DNA from: Dastarcus helophoroides
Lineage: Eukaryota; Arthropoda; Insecta; Coleoptera; Bothrideridae
DNA length: 64,000 nt
Assembly: GCA_028583605.1 (NCBI GenBank)
Contig: CM053327.1
Location: 36,836,126-36,900,125 of the forward strand
Reading direction: 5' to 3'
Shown piece by piece: positions 31,401-43,380 of this stretch (within the stretch, counting starts at the first letter, position 1; every line of letters starts with the position of its first letter). The translations under genes and the position numbers were made by a program. The notes below the pieces were generated by a model, which worked only from the letters and a program-made list of their open reading frames with translations, had not been told where the DNA came from and made no database searches.

Positions 31401-32309
31401 GGAGTTTGGAAAAAAATCGAAATTTCTAAGAAAAATAAATGTTTTAATCAATGTCCTATCTGCGCCTTAGTACCTTTCTACGCCTCCGTAGAAAACAGTC
31501 ATTTAAAATTTAAAAAGAAACTTGAATTTTTTGAGACTGGAGAGGTTAATGCTTCTGTAGGATCTTTTTTAATACGAAAAAAAAAGTGTTCGTTATGTTT
31601 TTCATGGTTAATTTTTTGCTTATTTTTTAAAAAGTTTCCAAAGAAACATAAATTATTTAAGAAATCGATTATACGGCATCAACTATATACTCTGTAAATC
31701 AGTTTTATGACTTGATTCGTTTTAAAATTTGTTAGTAGTTCATGTGCGAGCTTTATAGTAGTTCATATCGTTACCACCAACTTAAAGAAAACAAACTTCA
31801 CAACTGTCAACTCTCAGAGTAGGCGTTTGGGTACTAAGAGATGGAAAAAGATGTTTTTTTCAATTTGTTTAACATTTCTTCGGCCGAAGAAATGTTAAAC
31901 AAATTGAAAAAAACATAATATTTCCGGTCAATAAGGGTCTACCATGAAGAATGGAAAAAGATGGTGCTGATATCACAACAAAGATATGTGCATCTCTATC
32001 ACGATATTCTCTCTATCACATTGGTAATTTGACATTACTGACATTGAATAAAATTGACATTTACTATGTCAATGTCAAAAGCTGTTGTCATTTGCAAGTT
32101 CCATCAATAGATGTCTCTTTCAATGTAAAATCTGGGAATTTATAATTTTAAACGTTGATTCATTGGTAATATTGTTTGAATGTCATTTTAAAAATTGCTG
32201 ACCATTCAAATTTTGTCTTCCATTTATTGGCAGTGTATTCTTTGTTTATGTTGATATAAATATTCTTTCTGTTTTTCATAATTGAAAACTACGAGGTCTT
32301 ATTGAGTTC
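31401..32309. other. Ordinary sequence before the small gene candidate
   Basis: Mostly non-repetitive AT-rich DNA apart from the palindrome. It could include the promoter and 5' UTR of the candidate gene at 32310. No other exon recognised. Confidence 0.4.
31851..31916. repeat. Perfect 66 bp palindrome
   Basis: The two 33 bp arms are exact reverse complements with no spacer, centred on CTTCGGCCGAAG at 31883/31884; arms contain CAATTTGTTTAACATTTC. Immediately right is GGTCAATAAGGGTCTACC, shared with the inverted repeat at 29260-29386, so both may be relics of one element family. Confidence 0.95.
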
Positions 32310-32612
32310 ATGCGTTCAACAACAGAACTGACGCCTGCCGCAAGGTAAGTAATCTTAATAATTGCTCACTGAATTCATAACATGTATATGCTTTGTGGGA
32401 AAGAAAATCTAACAATAAAAATTGCTTTAGGTGAGCGTACCAGCGTACTAGCTGAAAATTGTGTAAGGAATATCAGAGTTGGAGAATCAATAAACAGTAG
32501 ACTGTTTGAAATTGAAAAGAAGAAATTTATTCAAGGAGCTACCACTAAAACTCGGGAAACTTATGCTACTAACGTTAAATTTATCAAGTTAATATCTAAA
32601 AATGTGTTTTAA
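32310..32612 (+). CDS. Candidate small two-exon gene, 67 aa, unrecognised
   Basis: Exon 1 (32310-32344) starts MRSTTELTPAA and ends at a perfect donor, AAG|GTAAGT. Exon 2 (32444-32612) reads VLAENCVRNIRVGESINSRL and ends in FIKLISKNVF then TAA. The intron is 99 bp. The best-looking acceptor (GCTTTAG at 32430) would give an immediate stop; the CAG 13 bases later keeps the frame and is the one used here. A poly(A) signal AATAAA at 32730-32735 followed by GTGTTGTTATG fits a 3' end. An in-frame stop lies upstream of the ATG. The product is small, basic and probably helical; I recognise no family. It could also be a chance frame. Confidence 0.45.
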
Positions 32613-32729
32613 TAATGATTACTTATATATTTCAGTACTTTAAACCTATTTAAAAATAGCCACAGAGTTTATATTATATCCTAGCTAAAATTCTATCAAT
32701 TATGAAACAAATTATGCCAAATCCATATC

Positions 32730-32735
32730 AATAAA
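32730..32735 (+). terminator. Poly(A) signal of the small gene candidate
   Basis: AATAAA followed within 20 bases by a GT-rich stretch, about 120 bases after the candidate's stop codon. Confidence 0.45.
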
Positions 32736-32749
32736 AATTTGTGTTGTTA

Positions 32750-33478
32750 TGTTTTCTACACAGGGTCAATTGTTTTGTGATGTAAATAGTTACTTTGTAT
32801 GTTAAAGCACCAAATACGTTAATGTGCGTCCTAATCCCTTCAAATACAGTGCAAAAATCTTAAATATAACCTAACTTTTTGTGCAAATACAAGACACAAC
32901 ATACATTTTTATTTATATGCATCGAGCTTTAGATATAGTAATTTAAAATAAAATGTTGAAATAATGTCAAAAATAAATAATTTTCTAATATATAGAATTT
33001 CATAAATGACTGCGTTATAATTTGCCCTATATCCATAATATAAATCCAAATTTTTATAGCATTGCATGGTATTAAATATTTGTGATTTAAAATATGTGGC
33101 CTAGTACATTTTATATATGTATAACATATTTTAAATTTACAATTTATTCTGTGCAATATTCGAAAAGTAATATTTTAAATTAGAATATTTTGAAGTTCCC
33201 GCGTTCTGAAAAAAAGCTACAGTTTCCTATAACAATGACATTGACAGTTAAGATATAGGGATAAGAGATTCCCATAGATGGCGGTGAAAACAGTAACTCA
33301 TCTCTTTCTAAAGGAGTGGGGCATCTTTTTTGATCTTGTCTTTGATTTTGACTTTATTCTTTGATTGTATATTAATTGGGGTTTTCCCTTTCATAATGAA
33401 TCAACAAAATTTTTATGAAAAACCATGAACGTTTGGTACTCTGACCACAACTATTCCGTAGTTCCTTAAATAATAATA
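32750..33478. other. Non-repetitive AT-rich intergenic DNA
   Basis: No tandem structure and no convincing exon. AGATGGCGGTG at 33276-33286 partly resembles an insect CTCF core. Confidence 0.4.
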
Positions 33479-33486
33479 GTCAAAGA

Positions 33487-33732
33487 TAGGGATGCGCATC
33501 GATTAGCTAAACATCGATGGTAATTCCATTCCTGCTGATTGACATTTTGGAATGGAATTAACGAAACTTCGCATGAAACGATAGAGAGAATAGTCGATGG
33601 TAAAATTATAAAAACAATCGATGTTAACGATATATCGGAATGAAAACACCGATGTTTTTATAACATCGATACACTGTTCACATGAATAATCAATATGTAA
33701 GAACATCGATGTTTAATCGATGCGCATCTCTA
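33487..33732. mobile_element. hAT-like MITE, TAGGGATGC family
   Basis: Ends are TAGGGATGCGCATCGATTA and, reversed, TAGAGATGCGCATCGATTA, and CATCGATG words are repeated inside. Flanks GTCAAAGA (33479-33486) and GTCAAAGC (33733-33740) form a 7/8 target duplication. 246 bp, no coding content. Its tips resemble those of the 48540-55526 element and the maize Ac tip (CAGGGATG). Confidence 0.85.
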
Positions 33733-33743
33733 GTCAAAGCGTT

Positions 33744-34661
33744 TAGTGTTGGAATAATCGAACGATTTTCAGAATCGAGTACATTGAATTCGAATACTTT
33801 TGAGACTCGAATAAGTATTCGAAGTACAAAGAATCGAATTATGGGATAATAAAATACCTACTAGAAAAATTGTCTCGGCGGCCTATTCGATGTATGTGGC
33901 GGCGAGATATGACTTTCGATTTCAGTACTTCTGTACCTATAGCCCGTAATTGGTAATTCCCTAATTGAATATATACAAATTTCTTAATATAAATAAATCT
34001 TGAAGGCTTTAGAATTAACATACGTATCTTTAACTTTGATTGGATTCGCATATTGGCACTGTATTTCCTGTTATTGTTAAATTTCATTATTAAAATTGAG
34101 AGCCAGATTTTAAAAAGTACTTAAGCATTTCCTTATTTAATAATTTTATGAGAAGGATGAAGCAATCAATTAAAAATTATGTACATATTCGAATGCAGGA
34201 GTGTGCGAGCATAATGCGTAACCAACCATCCCAGATAAAAATGATATCGAATACAAAACGCATTCAATAATGCATGTCTAAGATCTCGAATATAAGAATC
34301 GGGTACTAGTATTCAAAATCCGAGAAGTTATGAATCGAAGATGCAGCGAAGTTAGGAGACCGATTCTTTTCACTACTCACCATTTCAATGTTCTGTTGTA
34401 TCGGACTACCACAATCTCGAATACATATTTTGTATTCGAATACATATTTTGTATTCAAATACAAGCAAGTACCCGAAAATTTATAAATCATGCAATGATG
34501 AGAAGTTGCTTGCGCGAGGCGAGAACCGATTCCATTCATATTCTCACTTCAACTTACGGAGTCTGGGAGTATTCGAATACTTCAGTTGAGAATCGGATGT
34601 ATTCGAGATCTTGGTAGAATCGAATACATCTCACAACTTGTATTCGAATAGCCCAACACTA
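33744..34661. mobile_element. hAT-like MITE with TATTCGAATAC repeats
   Basis: Ends are TAGTGTTGGAATAATCGAA and, reversed, TAGTGTTGGGCTATTCGAA. Flanks AAAGCGTT (33736-33743) and AAAGCGTA (34662-34669) match at 7 of 8. The interior (918 bp) is rich in self-complementary GTATTCGAATAC words. It stops about 235 bp before the Y14 start codon, so it could supply part of that promoter. Confidence 0.8.
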
Positions 34662-34897
34662 AAAGCGTAGTTCCGATGATTCATTTGTTTATGACAGTCA
34701 TTGCTGCCAACAGAAAGACAGTTAAAACGTCAAGCCTTCTATTTAATTTTGAGGTTATATCCCGAAGTTTACCGTTTAACACAGAACTATCTCCGGTTTT
34801 ATAGCAGTTATTACGCATTTACAACCGCGAAAGCTTCATCTAGCACCCAAGTAACAGCCGCTCGTTTCGCTACCACAAGTTCCCTCGAACAAGTAAA
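34662..34897 (+). promoter_or_regulatory. tsu: Y14 5' flank
   Basis: Non-repetitive 236 bp between the MITE and the Y14 start, presumed promoter and 5' UTR. An in-frame pair of ATGs (34676, 34691) opens a short upstream frame ending in TAG at 34804; it matters only if the transcript starts before it. Confidence 0.4.
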
Positions 34898-35390
34898 ATG
34901 GTGGACGTATTGGACATTAACGACTCCGTAGACATCGACGTCGAAGACGAGGGCGAGCAGAGCGTTCTACGCCTCAAAGACAAGGTAATCAAGCGAAAGG
35001 GCCGCGGTTTCGGAGCCGGCGAATCCAGAGACTACGACAAAGGCCGGGGCTACGACAGCATCGAGTCAGGGGACGGCGACGAACCTGGGCCAGCAGAAAT
35101 CCGTCGAAGGTTGGATTCTGTTCGTAACTTCCGTACACGAGGAAGCCACAGAGGATGATTTGAGCGAGAAATTTTCAGAATTCGGGCCTATTAAGAATAT
35201 TAGCATAAATTTGGATAGGCGCACTGGGTTTTTGAAGGGGTACGCTTTGGTCGAGTACAGCGAGTATAAGGAGGCGGCGGCTGCTAGGGAGGCTCTTGAC
35301 GGTTCATCTTTGTTGGGACAGACTGTTAATGTGGATTGGTGTTTTGTCAAAGGTCCGAAGAAGTCGAAGCGTAGAAGTAAAAAACACTAG
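34898..35390 (+). CDS. tsu: RNA-binding protein Y14 / tsunagi (exon junction complex), with one apparent frameshift
   Basis: Y14 (RBM8A) binds Mago nashi and sits in the exon junction complex left on spliced mRNA, acting in mRNA localisation and decay. The reading frame is intronless. Residues 1-65 run from [19 protein letters not shown] through KGRGFG to GDEPGP. Then one extra base near 35093 (CCA-G-CAG) breaks the frame, and the unshifted frame stops at 35158. Skipping that base continues as [18 protein letters not shown], then RNP1 KGYALVEY (residues 113-120) and [19 protein letters not shown] with stop TAG at 35390. The corrected protein is 163 aa, the usual length. There is no 3' A-tract, so a recent retrocopy is not favoured; a sequencing or assembly error is the simplest cause. 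ATG context AAAATGG is good. Confidence 0.93.
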
Positions 35391-35494
35391 TGGAACTATT
35401 TATTTACAAACTATCTTACTTTTAGTTTCGTTTAAACTGTAATTTCACCTCTAATGTAATACATTATAATATTAAAAGTCAGATTCAATTTTCT

Positions 35495-35500
35495 AATAAA
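35495..35500 (+). terminator. tsu: Y14 poly(A) signal
   Basis: AATAAA about 105 bases after the Y14 stop, followed by a T-rich and GT-rich stretch. Confidence 0.7.
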
Positions 35501-35519
35501 GTATTTTTCTTATGATGTT

Positions 35520-37880
35520 GCTTCTGTCAGTAAAGCGCAGAAAGCATTAAATTTAAATCTGCAGGAACGGTTTTGAGGATGTTATGGAGCTGTAACCGTA
35601 ACTGAAACTGTCAAATATCCGAATTTGTAACCGAAACCGATATAACGCTCTAAATATATCCAGATCCGAAATATATCCCCAACAACCTTAGTTTTAACTA
35701 TGAGTTATTTCCCAGATGAATATTATATTAAAAAAAGAAGAAATAATTTAAATTCGAATTTTGTATTTTAAAATTGAAAGTCCCAGAAAGTAATTTTTGT
35801 TCCAAACTATTTTCGTCTTTAACCCGAAATTTTGGGAAACATTTGCACTATTTTTCCTATACATTTAAACTTTAATCGAAATTTGAAGGTAAATGTCGAC
35901 AGCATCTCAGCGGCAGCCTAGTTCCTCAGATATACTTTGTAGTGATAATGAGAGGAACATCTCTTGTGGAGTCTACCCTGACTTTCAATCAAGAAGTTAA
36001 TTTTAAGTTCTTCTATCATATGAACCAAATCGAATAGGAATAGGATCAAAATAAAATTCTAGGATTTAATATACAATTTATTCAGAAATATTGGATCTAC
36101 AGTATGCTAGTTGTAATGTATGTAATGCAAATTTCTCGAATGACTACTCTACCTTTTTATCAAATTACATTAGGAATATTTATATATTTTTTTTGAGTTA
36201 GGTAGGTAGGTACATTTACTGAGGAAGCAACCGCTTTTATTTAATGTCATTAAAGATTCTTAAATTCCCATAATTCACTTACGCAACATAAAAATAAAAC
36301 AGCATTTAGCAGAAACTGTACTCAGGTAAACAACCTTCGCAAATAGATTTCTTCGCTAAATCAATAAATAACAATAATATTAACAATCGAATAAATATTT
36401 AATAATAAAATTCGCTGCTTATTCAGAATTTATAGGAAAACGAAGATTTTCAATAGCAAAATTTACATTCATAGTAGTTTTTCCTTATAATTACCTTTTA
36501 TCTAATCTCACATTTATATCATACAAATAATATATTGCATTTTCTAGAATGGCAATGGGGCTTAAACCAATCAAAAGCCAAGGAACCAATCAAAGCGAGT
36601 CAATAAAACCCCCACTCCATCGCTCTATTTAATAAAACGACCGAGGCGCCATCTGCACCTCGAAAATTTTATTAATAACATCATTAAATGTATCCGCCGC
36701 GGTAGCCCCAAGTGGGGCCCCACTAAAAACTAATGAATAGGAAAATAGTTCAATTAATTCGCTAACGTCCCACTTGGAGTTACTCCCTCTGGCGGATTAT
36801 ATTTACAACAACTGATGAAATTGGTATCAAAATCGTTTATTAATAACAAATCTCTAGTACTGAATAAATTTAATATACTTTGTAACTGTACAATATTTAT
36901 AATGGGGGCGGCGCGGCCGCCGCCGCCGTGTTTAAGGATCAAATTATGCCTACGGTTCCTCACTTTATAAAAATAACGCGCAATAATAGTGGAATCTCGC
37001 TTTATAATGGAATATATTTTTAATACTTTCGTTATGAGCACTTTATTGTGAGACATCTCGAAATATTGCTAACATTTCAGCTGTTGTGCCTAAACATTCT
37101 GTTGTGCGTCGATGAAAACACTCCTTGAACGAAGTTACACTAAATGATGGTATCATGGTTGTGCCCTAGCGTAACAATTTGGCTCTAAGCTAAAGTATGA
37201 TTTACTAGCATAAAGCAAAGTCTTTGTGAAGCTTATTGAATATTAAAGATTACTGTAACTACAAACTTATATCACAAGAGCTGTTATATTTGGTTTAAAT
37301 TAGGAATGTTATTAAGATAAAATCGAGGGGGAGAAGCGCCCTGTCACATTTTACATAGAATTGCAGTGACTGATTGGGTTCTTCCTGTTATTTGGTTCAT
37401 TAAAATTCAGTGAGGCTGTTTCAATATTTTTTCTAAATTTGCAGCTTTCCTAAATCCTTGAATTTCATGTTCAAGCAGATTCGAAAGCTTTATCTTAATT
37501 TTAGAGTAAGCGAACAAATATGACGGACATGTCCTACTAGTCCGTGGGCATCTTTACATCCCGAAAACTTCGGTTTAAAGGATATATGTAATAGTTCTAC
37601 TATGCTCTGTTCTGTTCATTTACTTCAGTAAAGAATTTGAGATGGATATATATTTCTGTCTCATTAAAGGACAACCAATCAGCCAATAATTCAAATATCC
37701 CCCACTCGTTTTAGTTAGTTGTCAATGTTGTCATTCATTTATTTGTTCACACATATAGCTGATTAAGAGGATTTGTAAGCAGAATGCCTAGTCCTTTAGG
37801 GGATGCAACATATATTTGCCTCTCAAAATACGCGATATAGAAGTATTACATATATGGTTTCAAGTTGCCATTTCTAGAAT
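35520..37880. other. Non-repetitive AT-rich intergenic island
   Basis: Over 2 kb without tandem structure, unusual here. It has a GC-rich GCGGCCGCCGCCGCC run near 36910 and a GGCGCCATCT word (reverse AGATGGCGCC, CTCF-like) at 36645-36654. A 100-codon minus-strand frame (36754-37056) ends PPEGVTPSGTLAN but matches nothing I know. It could hold UTR or regulatory DNA. CAGGAACGG at 35562 resembles the tip of the 5272-10159 element but has no partner. Confidence 0.4.
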
Positions 37881-40800
37881 TCAAATTTTGAGGTTATAAC
37901 TCAAATTATTTGGTTATAACCGACACTTTTGACCATTTTCGGGAAAGGTCAGTTTTAGATCGGCATTTTGATTATTTGATAAAAATTTTCAGACGAAAAA
38001 AAATCGATATTTCAAGAAAAAGTCGTAATTTCCAATTTAGGTCGAAACGACTTTTTTCTTTATATTTCAATTAAGATACCCGATTTTTTGGTTAATACTT
38101 CGTCTTTTTTAGCAAGATTTTTCTCAAAATGTCAATTCTATCCTCGAAGTTTTGAGGTTTTCCTAAAATATCGATTCTAAGTTGACATTTCGATCTTTTG
38201 TATATTTCAATTTCTACATGATCGATCATTTTCCTTCAAAATTTCAACTTTTTTTGTTTCAGACTGTCAACAAGTTTCTATTTTAACCTCGAAGGCTCAA
38301 TTTTTTCCCGGAAGTGAATATATTTTTCGATTTTTTCTTGAAAATTTGACCTCAAAATGTCAACTTTTGTGATATTTTTGTAGAAATTTCGACTCATTTC
38401 AGACAATTTTGATTTCAGTAATGAAATTTTAACTTTTCTTTAAAATTTCAATGTTTTTGCCAAAATCTTAATTCTAACCCAGTGTTGTTAGGTGAAAATA
38501 AAAAAATTATCATCTCAGGCAAGAATGTCTGCTATAACCTCATAATTTGAGTTATAACCTCAAAATCAACTTTAAAATTGACCTTTCCCAAAATAGTGAA
38601 TAATGTCGGTTATAACCTCATTTTGATTTTACGGTCGAAATTGTCAGGCAAAAAAAAAACGAAATCTCGAAAATAATCGCAATTTTCAATTTAGGTCGAA
38701 ACGACTTTCTTCTTTATATCTGAATTAAGATAACCAATTTTTTGGTTAATACTTCGCCTTTTTCGCAACATTTTTCTCAAAATGTCAATTCTATCCTCGA
38801 AGTTTTGACGTTTTCCTAAAAAAATCGATTCTAAGTTGACATTTCGATCTTTTGTATATTCAATTTCTACATCGTTTTTTCCTCAAAATTTCAACTTTTT
38901 TTGTTTCAGACTGTCAACAAATTTTTATTTTAACCTCGAAGGCTCCATTTTTTCCCGAAGTGAATATATTTTTCATTTTTTTCTTGAAAATTTGATTTAA
39001 AATGTCAACTTTTGTGATATTTTTTTAGAAATTTCGACTCATTTCAGACAATTCTGATTCCAGTAATGAAATTTTAACATTCCTTTAAAATTTCAATGTT
39101 TTTATCCAAATCTTAGTTCTAATCCAGTGTTGCCAGATGAAAATAAAAAAAATATCATCTCAGGTATAAAAAATTATCGTACAATTACGAAGGCGAATTT
39201 TTTAAATAAAATTTGACTTTTTTCTCGAAAAATTGACCTTTTTCAATTTTCAATGATCAAAATTTCGGAATTGAAGTTGAAAATTGGAGAAAAAATCGAA
39301 ATTTCAAGAAAAAAGTCGAAATTTTAAATTTAATCACGAAATTTCGACGTTTAACTCGAAAATTCGTTGTTTTTTCTCAAATTTTCGAATTCAATCTAGA
39401 AATTTCGACATCAGTCTCGAAATTTCGGGACTTTAGGGTTAGGTTACACAGATGACAGTTGTGTCCCACCACTCCCCTTACCCAACAATATTGACAGTAG
39501 ACAGTAGGGTACGTTCAGTAATTTCTATTTTTAATAACCAAAATTTCGTCTTTTTTTACTCAAAATTTCAAGACTACTCGAGATTTTGATTTTAGTCTTG
39601 AAAATTCGAGAAAAAAGTTGACATTTCGAGTTTAAAGTCTATATATCGAGTTTAAAGTCGATATTTCGAGTTTAAAGTCTATATTTAGAGTTTAAAGTCT
39701 ATATTTCGAGTTTAAAGTCGATATTTTGAGTTTAAAGTCGAAATTCAGAGATTGAAATTTCGAGAATAAAGTCGAAATTTGGAGATTAAAGTCCAAATCA
39801 GGAGATTAAAGTTGAAATGACGAGAAAAAAAGTCGACATTTGGAAAAAAAAGTCGACATTTGGAAAAAAAAGTCGAAATTTCTAAAAACAATTTTTTTAA
39901 ATCGATGTCCTCTTTACACCTTCGTAGTTTCCAGATAAGAAGAGGGGTAAAAACATGAGAATTTCATTCAGTAGAAATATTAAGACAACATTAATTTCTG
40001 TTGGATTTTTTTTTTAAAAGAACCCTTTGCCTCATGCTATTTTGTGTTTACACAACATTTATTCACGTGACATTAAGTTCAAGTGAACTTGAGCTCACGT
40101 TCCCTTGAGACTACATGACCTTGAGTTCACGCAGAGAGACGTGATTTCGAGCTAACGTAAGCTTGTATACACGCGGCCTTGCGCTAACCTGATTCCGATC
40201 ACCGGTGACCTTGAACTCACATGCCCTTGGATTCTCCTGACCTTGAGCTCGCATGACCTTAAGCCCACGTGATTGTGATCTCACCTGACCTTAAGCTCAC
40301 GTGACCTTGGACTCACGTGACCTTGGACTCACGCGACCTTGGACTCACGCGACCTTGAACTCCCGTGACCCTGACCCAAGGTGATCTATATTTGACTATA
40401 CGTAAACTAGAACTCAAAACTTCAAGACTACTCGAGATTTCGATTTTAATCACGAAATTTCGAGACAAAAGTCGAAATTTCGAGGCAAAAGTCGATATTT
40501 CGAGTTTAAAGTCTATATTTCGAGTTTAAAGTCGATATTTCGACTTAAAAGTTGAAATTCAGAGATTGAAGTTTCGAGAATAAAGTTGAAATTTGGAGAT
40601 TAACTCCAAATCAGGAGATTAAAGTTGAAACGACGAGAAAAAACGGCAAAATTTGGAGAAAAAAGTCGACATTTCTCAAAACAATTTCTTTTAATCGATG
40701 TCCTCTTTACACTTTCGTAGTTTTCAGATAAGAAGAAGGGTAAAAACATGAGAATTTCATTAAGTAGAAATATCAAGACAACATTAATTTCTGTTGGAAT

Positions 40801-43380
40801 TTTTTTTTAAAGAGAACATTTTGTCTCATGCCAGTTTTGTGTTTACACAACTTTAATTCACAGTGACATTAAGTTCAAGTGAACTTGAGCTCACGTTCCC
40901 TTGAGGCTACACGACCTTGAGTTCACGCAGAAATGATGTGATCTCGAGCTAACGTAAGCTTGCATACACGCGACCTTAAGCAAACCTAATTCCGATCACC
41001 GGTGACCTTGAACTCAAGCGACTTTGAGCTAACGTGTCCTTGAATTCTCATGACCTTGAACTCGAATGACTTGTGCTCACATGATCATGAGCTCACCTGA
41101 CCTTCAGCTCACGTGACTTAAGGCTCACGTGACCTTGAGCTCAGGTGACCTTGAACTCACAGCGACCTTAGACTCCCATGACCTTGAGCTCACGTGACTC
41201 TGACCCAAGGTGATCTATACTTGACTATACGTGATCATATTCCCTCAAAATTTCAACTTTTTTTGTTTCGGACTGTCAACAAATTTCGATTTTAACCTCG
41301 AATGCTCAATTTTTTCCAGGAAGTGAATATATTTTTCGATTTTTTCTCGAAAATTTGACTCAAAATGTCAACTTTTGTGATATTTTTTTAGAAATTTCGA
41401 CTAATTTCGGACAATTTTGATTCCAGTAATGAAATTTTAACTTTTCTTTAAAATTTCAATGTTTTTATCAAAATCTTAGTTCTAACCCAGTGTTGCCAGA
41501 TGAAAATATAAAAAATTATCATCTCAGGGTATAAAAAATTATCGTACAATTAGCGAAGGCGAATTTTTTAAAAATAAAATTCGACCTTTTTTCTCGAAAA
41601 ATTGACTGTTTTCAATTTTTAATGATCAAAATTTCGAGATTGAAGTCGAAAATTTGAGAAAAAAATCGAAATTTCGAGAAAAATAGTCGAAATTTTAAAT
41701 TTAATCTCGAAATTTCAACCTTTAACTCGAAAATTCATTTTTTTTCTCAAATTTTCGAATTCAATCTAGAAATTTCGACATCAATCTCGAAATTTCGAGA
41801 CTCTTACGGGTTAGGTTAGACAGATGACAGCTTGTGTGCCCACCACTCCCCTTACCCAACAATATTGACAGTAATCAGTAGGGTACGTTCAGTAATTTCT
41901 ATTTTTAATTACCAAAATTTCGTCTTATTTTACTCAAAATTTCAAGACTACTCGAGATTTCGATTTTCATCTTGAAATTTCGAGAAAAATGTCGACATTT
42001 TGAGAAACAAGTCGAGATTTCGAGTCTAAAGTCTATATTTCGAGTTTAAAGTCAATATTTCGAGTTTAAAATCGATATTTCGAGTTTAAAGTCGATATTT
42101 CTTGTTTAAAGTCGAAACCCAGAGATTGAAGTTTCGAGAATAAAGTTCGAATTTGGAGATTAAAGTCCAAATTAGGAGATTAAAGTTGAAATGACGAGAA
42201 ATAAGTCGAAATTTGGAGAAAAAAGTCGAAATTTCTAAAAACAATTTTTTTTTAATCGATGTCCTCTTTACACCTTCGTAGTTTTCAGATAAGAAGAGGG
42301 GTAAAAACATGAGAATTTCATTAAGTAAAAATATCAAGACAACATTAATTTCTGTTGGATTTATTTTTTTTAAAGAGAAAGTCGATATTTCGAGTTTAAA
42401 GTCGAAATTCAGAGATTGAATTTTCAAGAATAAAGTCGAATTTGGAGATTAGAGTCCAAATTAGGAGATTAAAGTTGAAATGACGAGAAATAAGTCGAAA
42501 TTTTGAGAAAAAAGTCGACATTTCTAAAAACAATTTTTTTTAATCGATGTCCTCTTTACACCTTCGTAGTTTTCAGATAAGAAGAGGGGTAAAAACATGA
42601 GAATTTCATTAAGTAGAAATATCAAAACAACATTAATTTCTGTTGGAATTTTTTTTAAAGAGAACATTTTGCCGCATGCTATTTTGTGTTTACACAACTT
42701 TAATTCATATGACATTAAGTTCAAGTGAACTTGAGCTCACGTTCCCTTGAGGCTACATGACCTTGAGTTCACGCAGAAATGACGTGATCTCGAGCTAACG
42801 TAAGCTTGCATACACGCGACCTTAAGCAAACCTAATTCCGATCACCGGTGACCTTGAACTCAAGCAACCTTGAGCTCAGGTGCCCTTGGATTCTCATGAC
42901 CTTGAGCTCGCATGACCTGGAGCTCACGTGATCATGACCTTAAGCTCACGTGACTTTAGACTCACGTGACCTTGAGCTCACGTGGCCTTGACCCAAGCTG
43001 ATCTATACTTGACTATACGTGAACTAGAACTCATGTGACCTTGAGCGTACATGACCTTAGACTCACATGACCTTGAACTCACGTGACCTTGAGCTCACGT
43101 GGCCCTGACCCAAGGTGATCTATACTTGACTATACGTGAACTAGAACTCATGTGATTTTGAGCTTAAATGACCTCGAGCTCACATGACTTCGCACTCACC
43201 TGACCTGAAACTCGCGTGACTGAGCTCACGTGTCCTTAAACCTACGTGACCTTGACTAACGTGACCTTGAACTGACGTGACCTTAAAACCATGCAGACTT
43301 GATTTCACATGACCTTAAGATCAAGTTATGTTGGATGCACATAACTCTCAGTCAGCATAACATTAAGTTTACGCGACCTT
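37880..43380. repeat. Tandem segmental repeat of composite satellite blocks (~2.37 kb unit)
   Basis: Contains TTTTTTTGTTTCAGACTGTC at about 38260, 38895 and 41260, blocks of TTTAAAGTCGATATTTCGAG units, a linker (CTTCGTAGTTTTCAGATAAG) and arrays of GACCTTGAGCTCACGTGA (40070-40390, 40850-41230, 42700-43330). The latter part (39440 on) is the reverse complement of the 29600-31400 order. Equivalent points at about 38880 and 41245 give a unit near 2.37 kb. Frames of up to 113 codons are repeat-derived. Confidence 0.8.

Noticed and set aside
34701..34931. 76-codon frame overlapping the Y14 start
   Set aside because: It begins with TTG, not ATG, and has no conserved content; only the shorter ATG frame at 34676-34804 is a conceivable upstream frame.
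36754..37056. 100-codon minus-strand frame ending PPEGVTPSGTLAN
   Set aside because: No recognisable domain, mixed composition and no splice or poly(A) support; kept only as part of an unexplained island.
29600..43380. Regularly spaced short repeats resembling a CRISPR array
   Set aside because: Units are degenerate, lack unique spacers, and the genome is eukaryotic.
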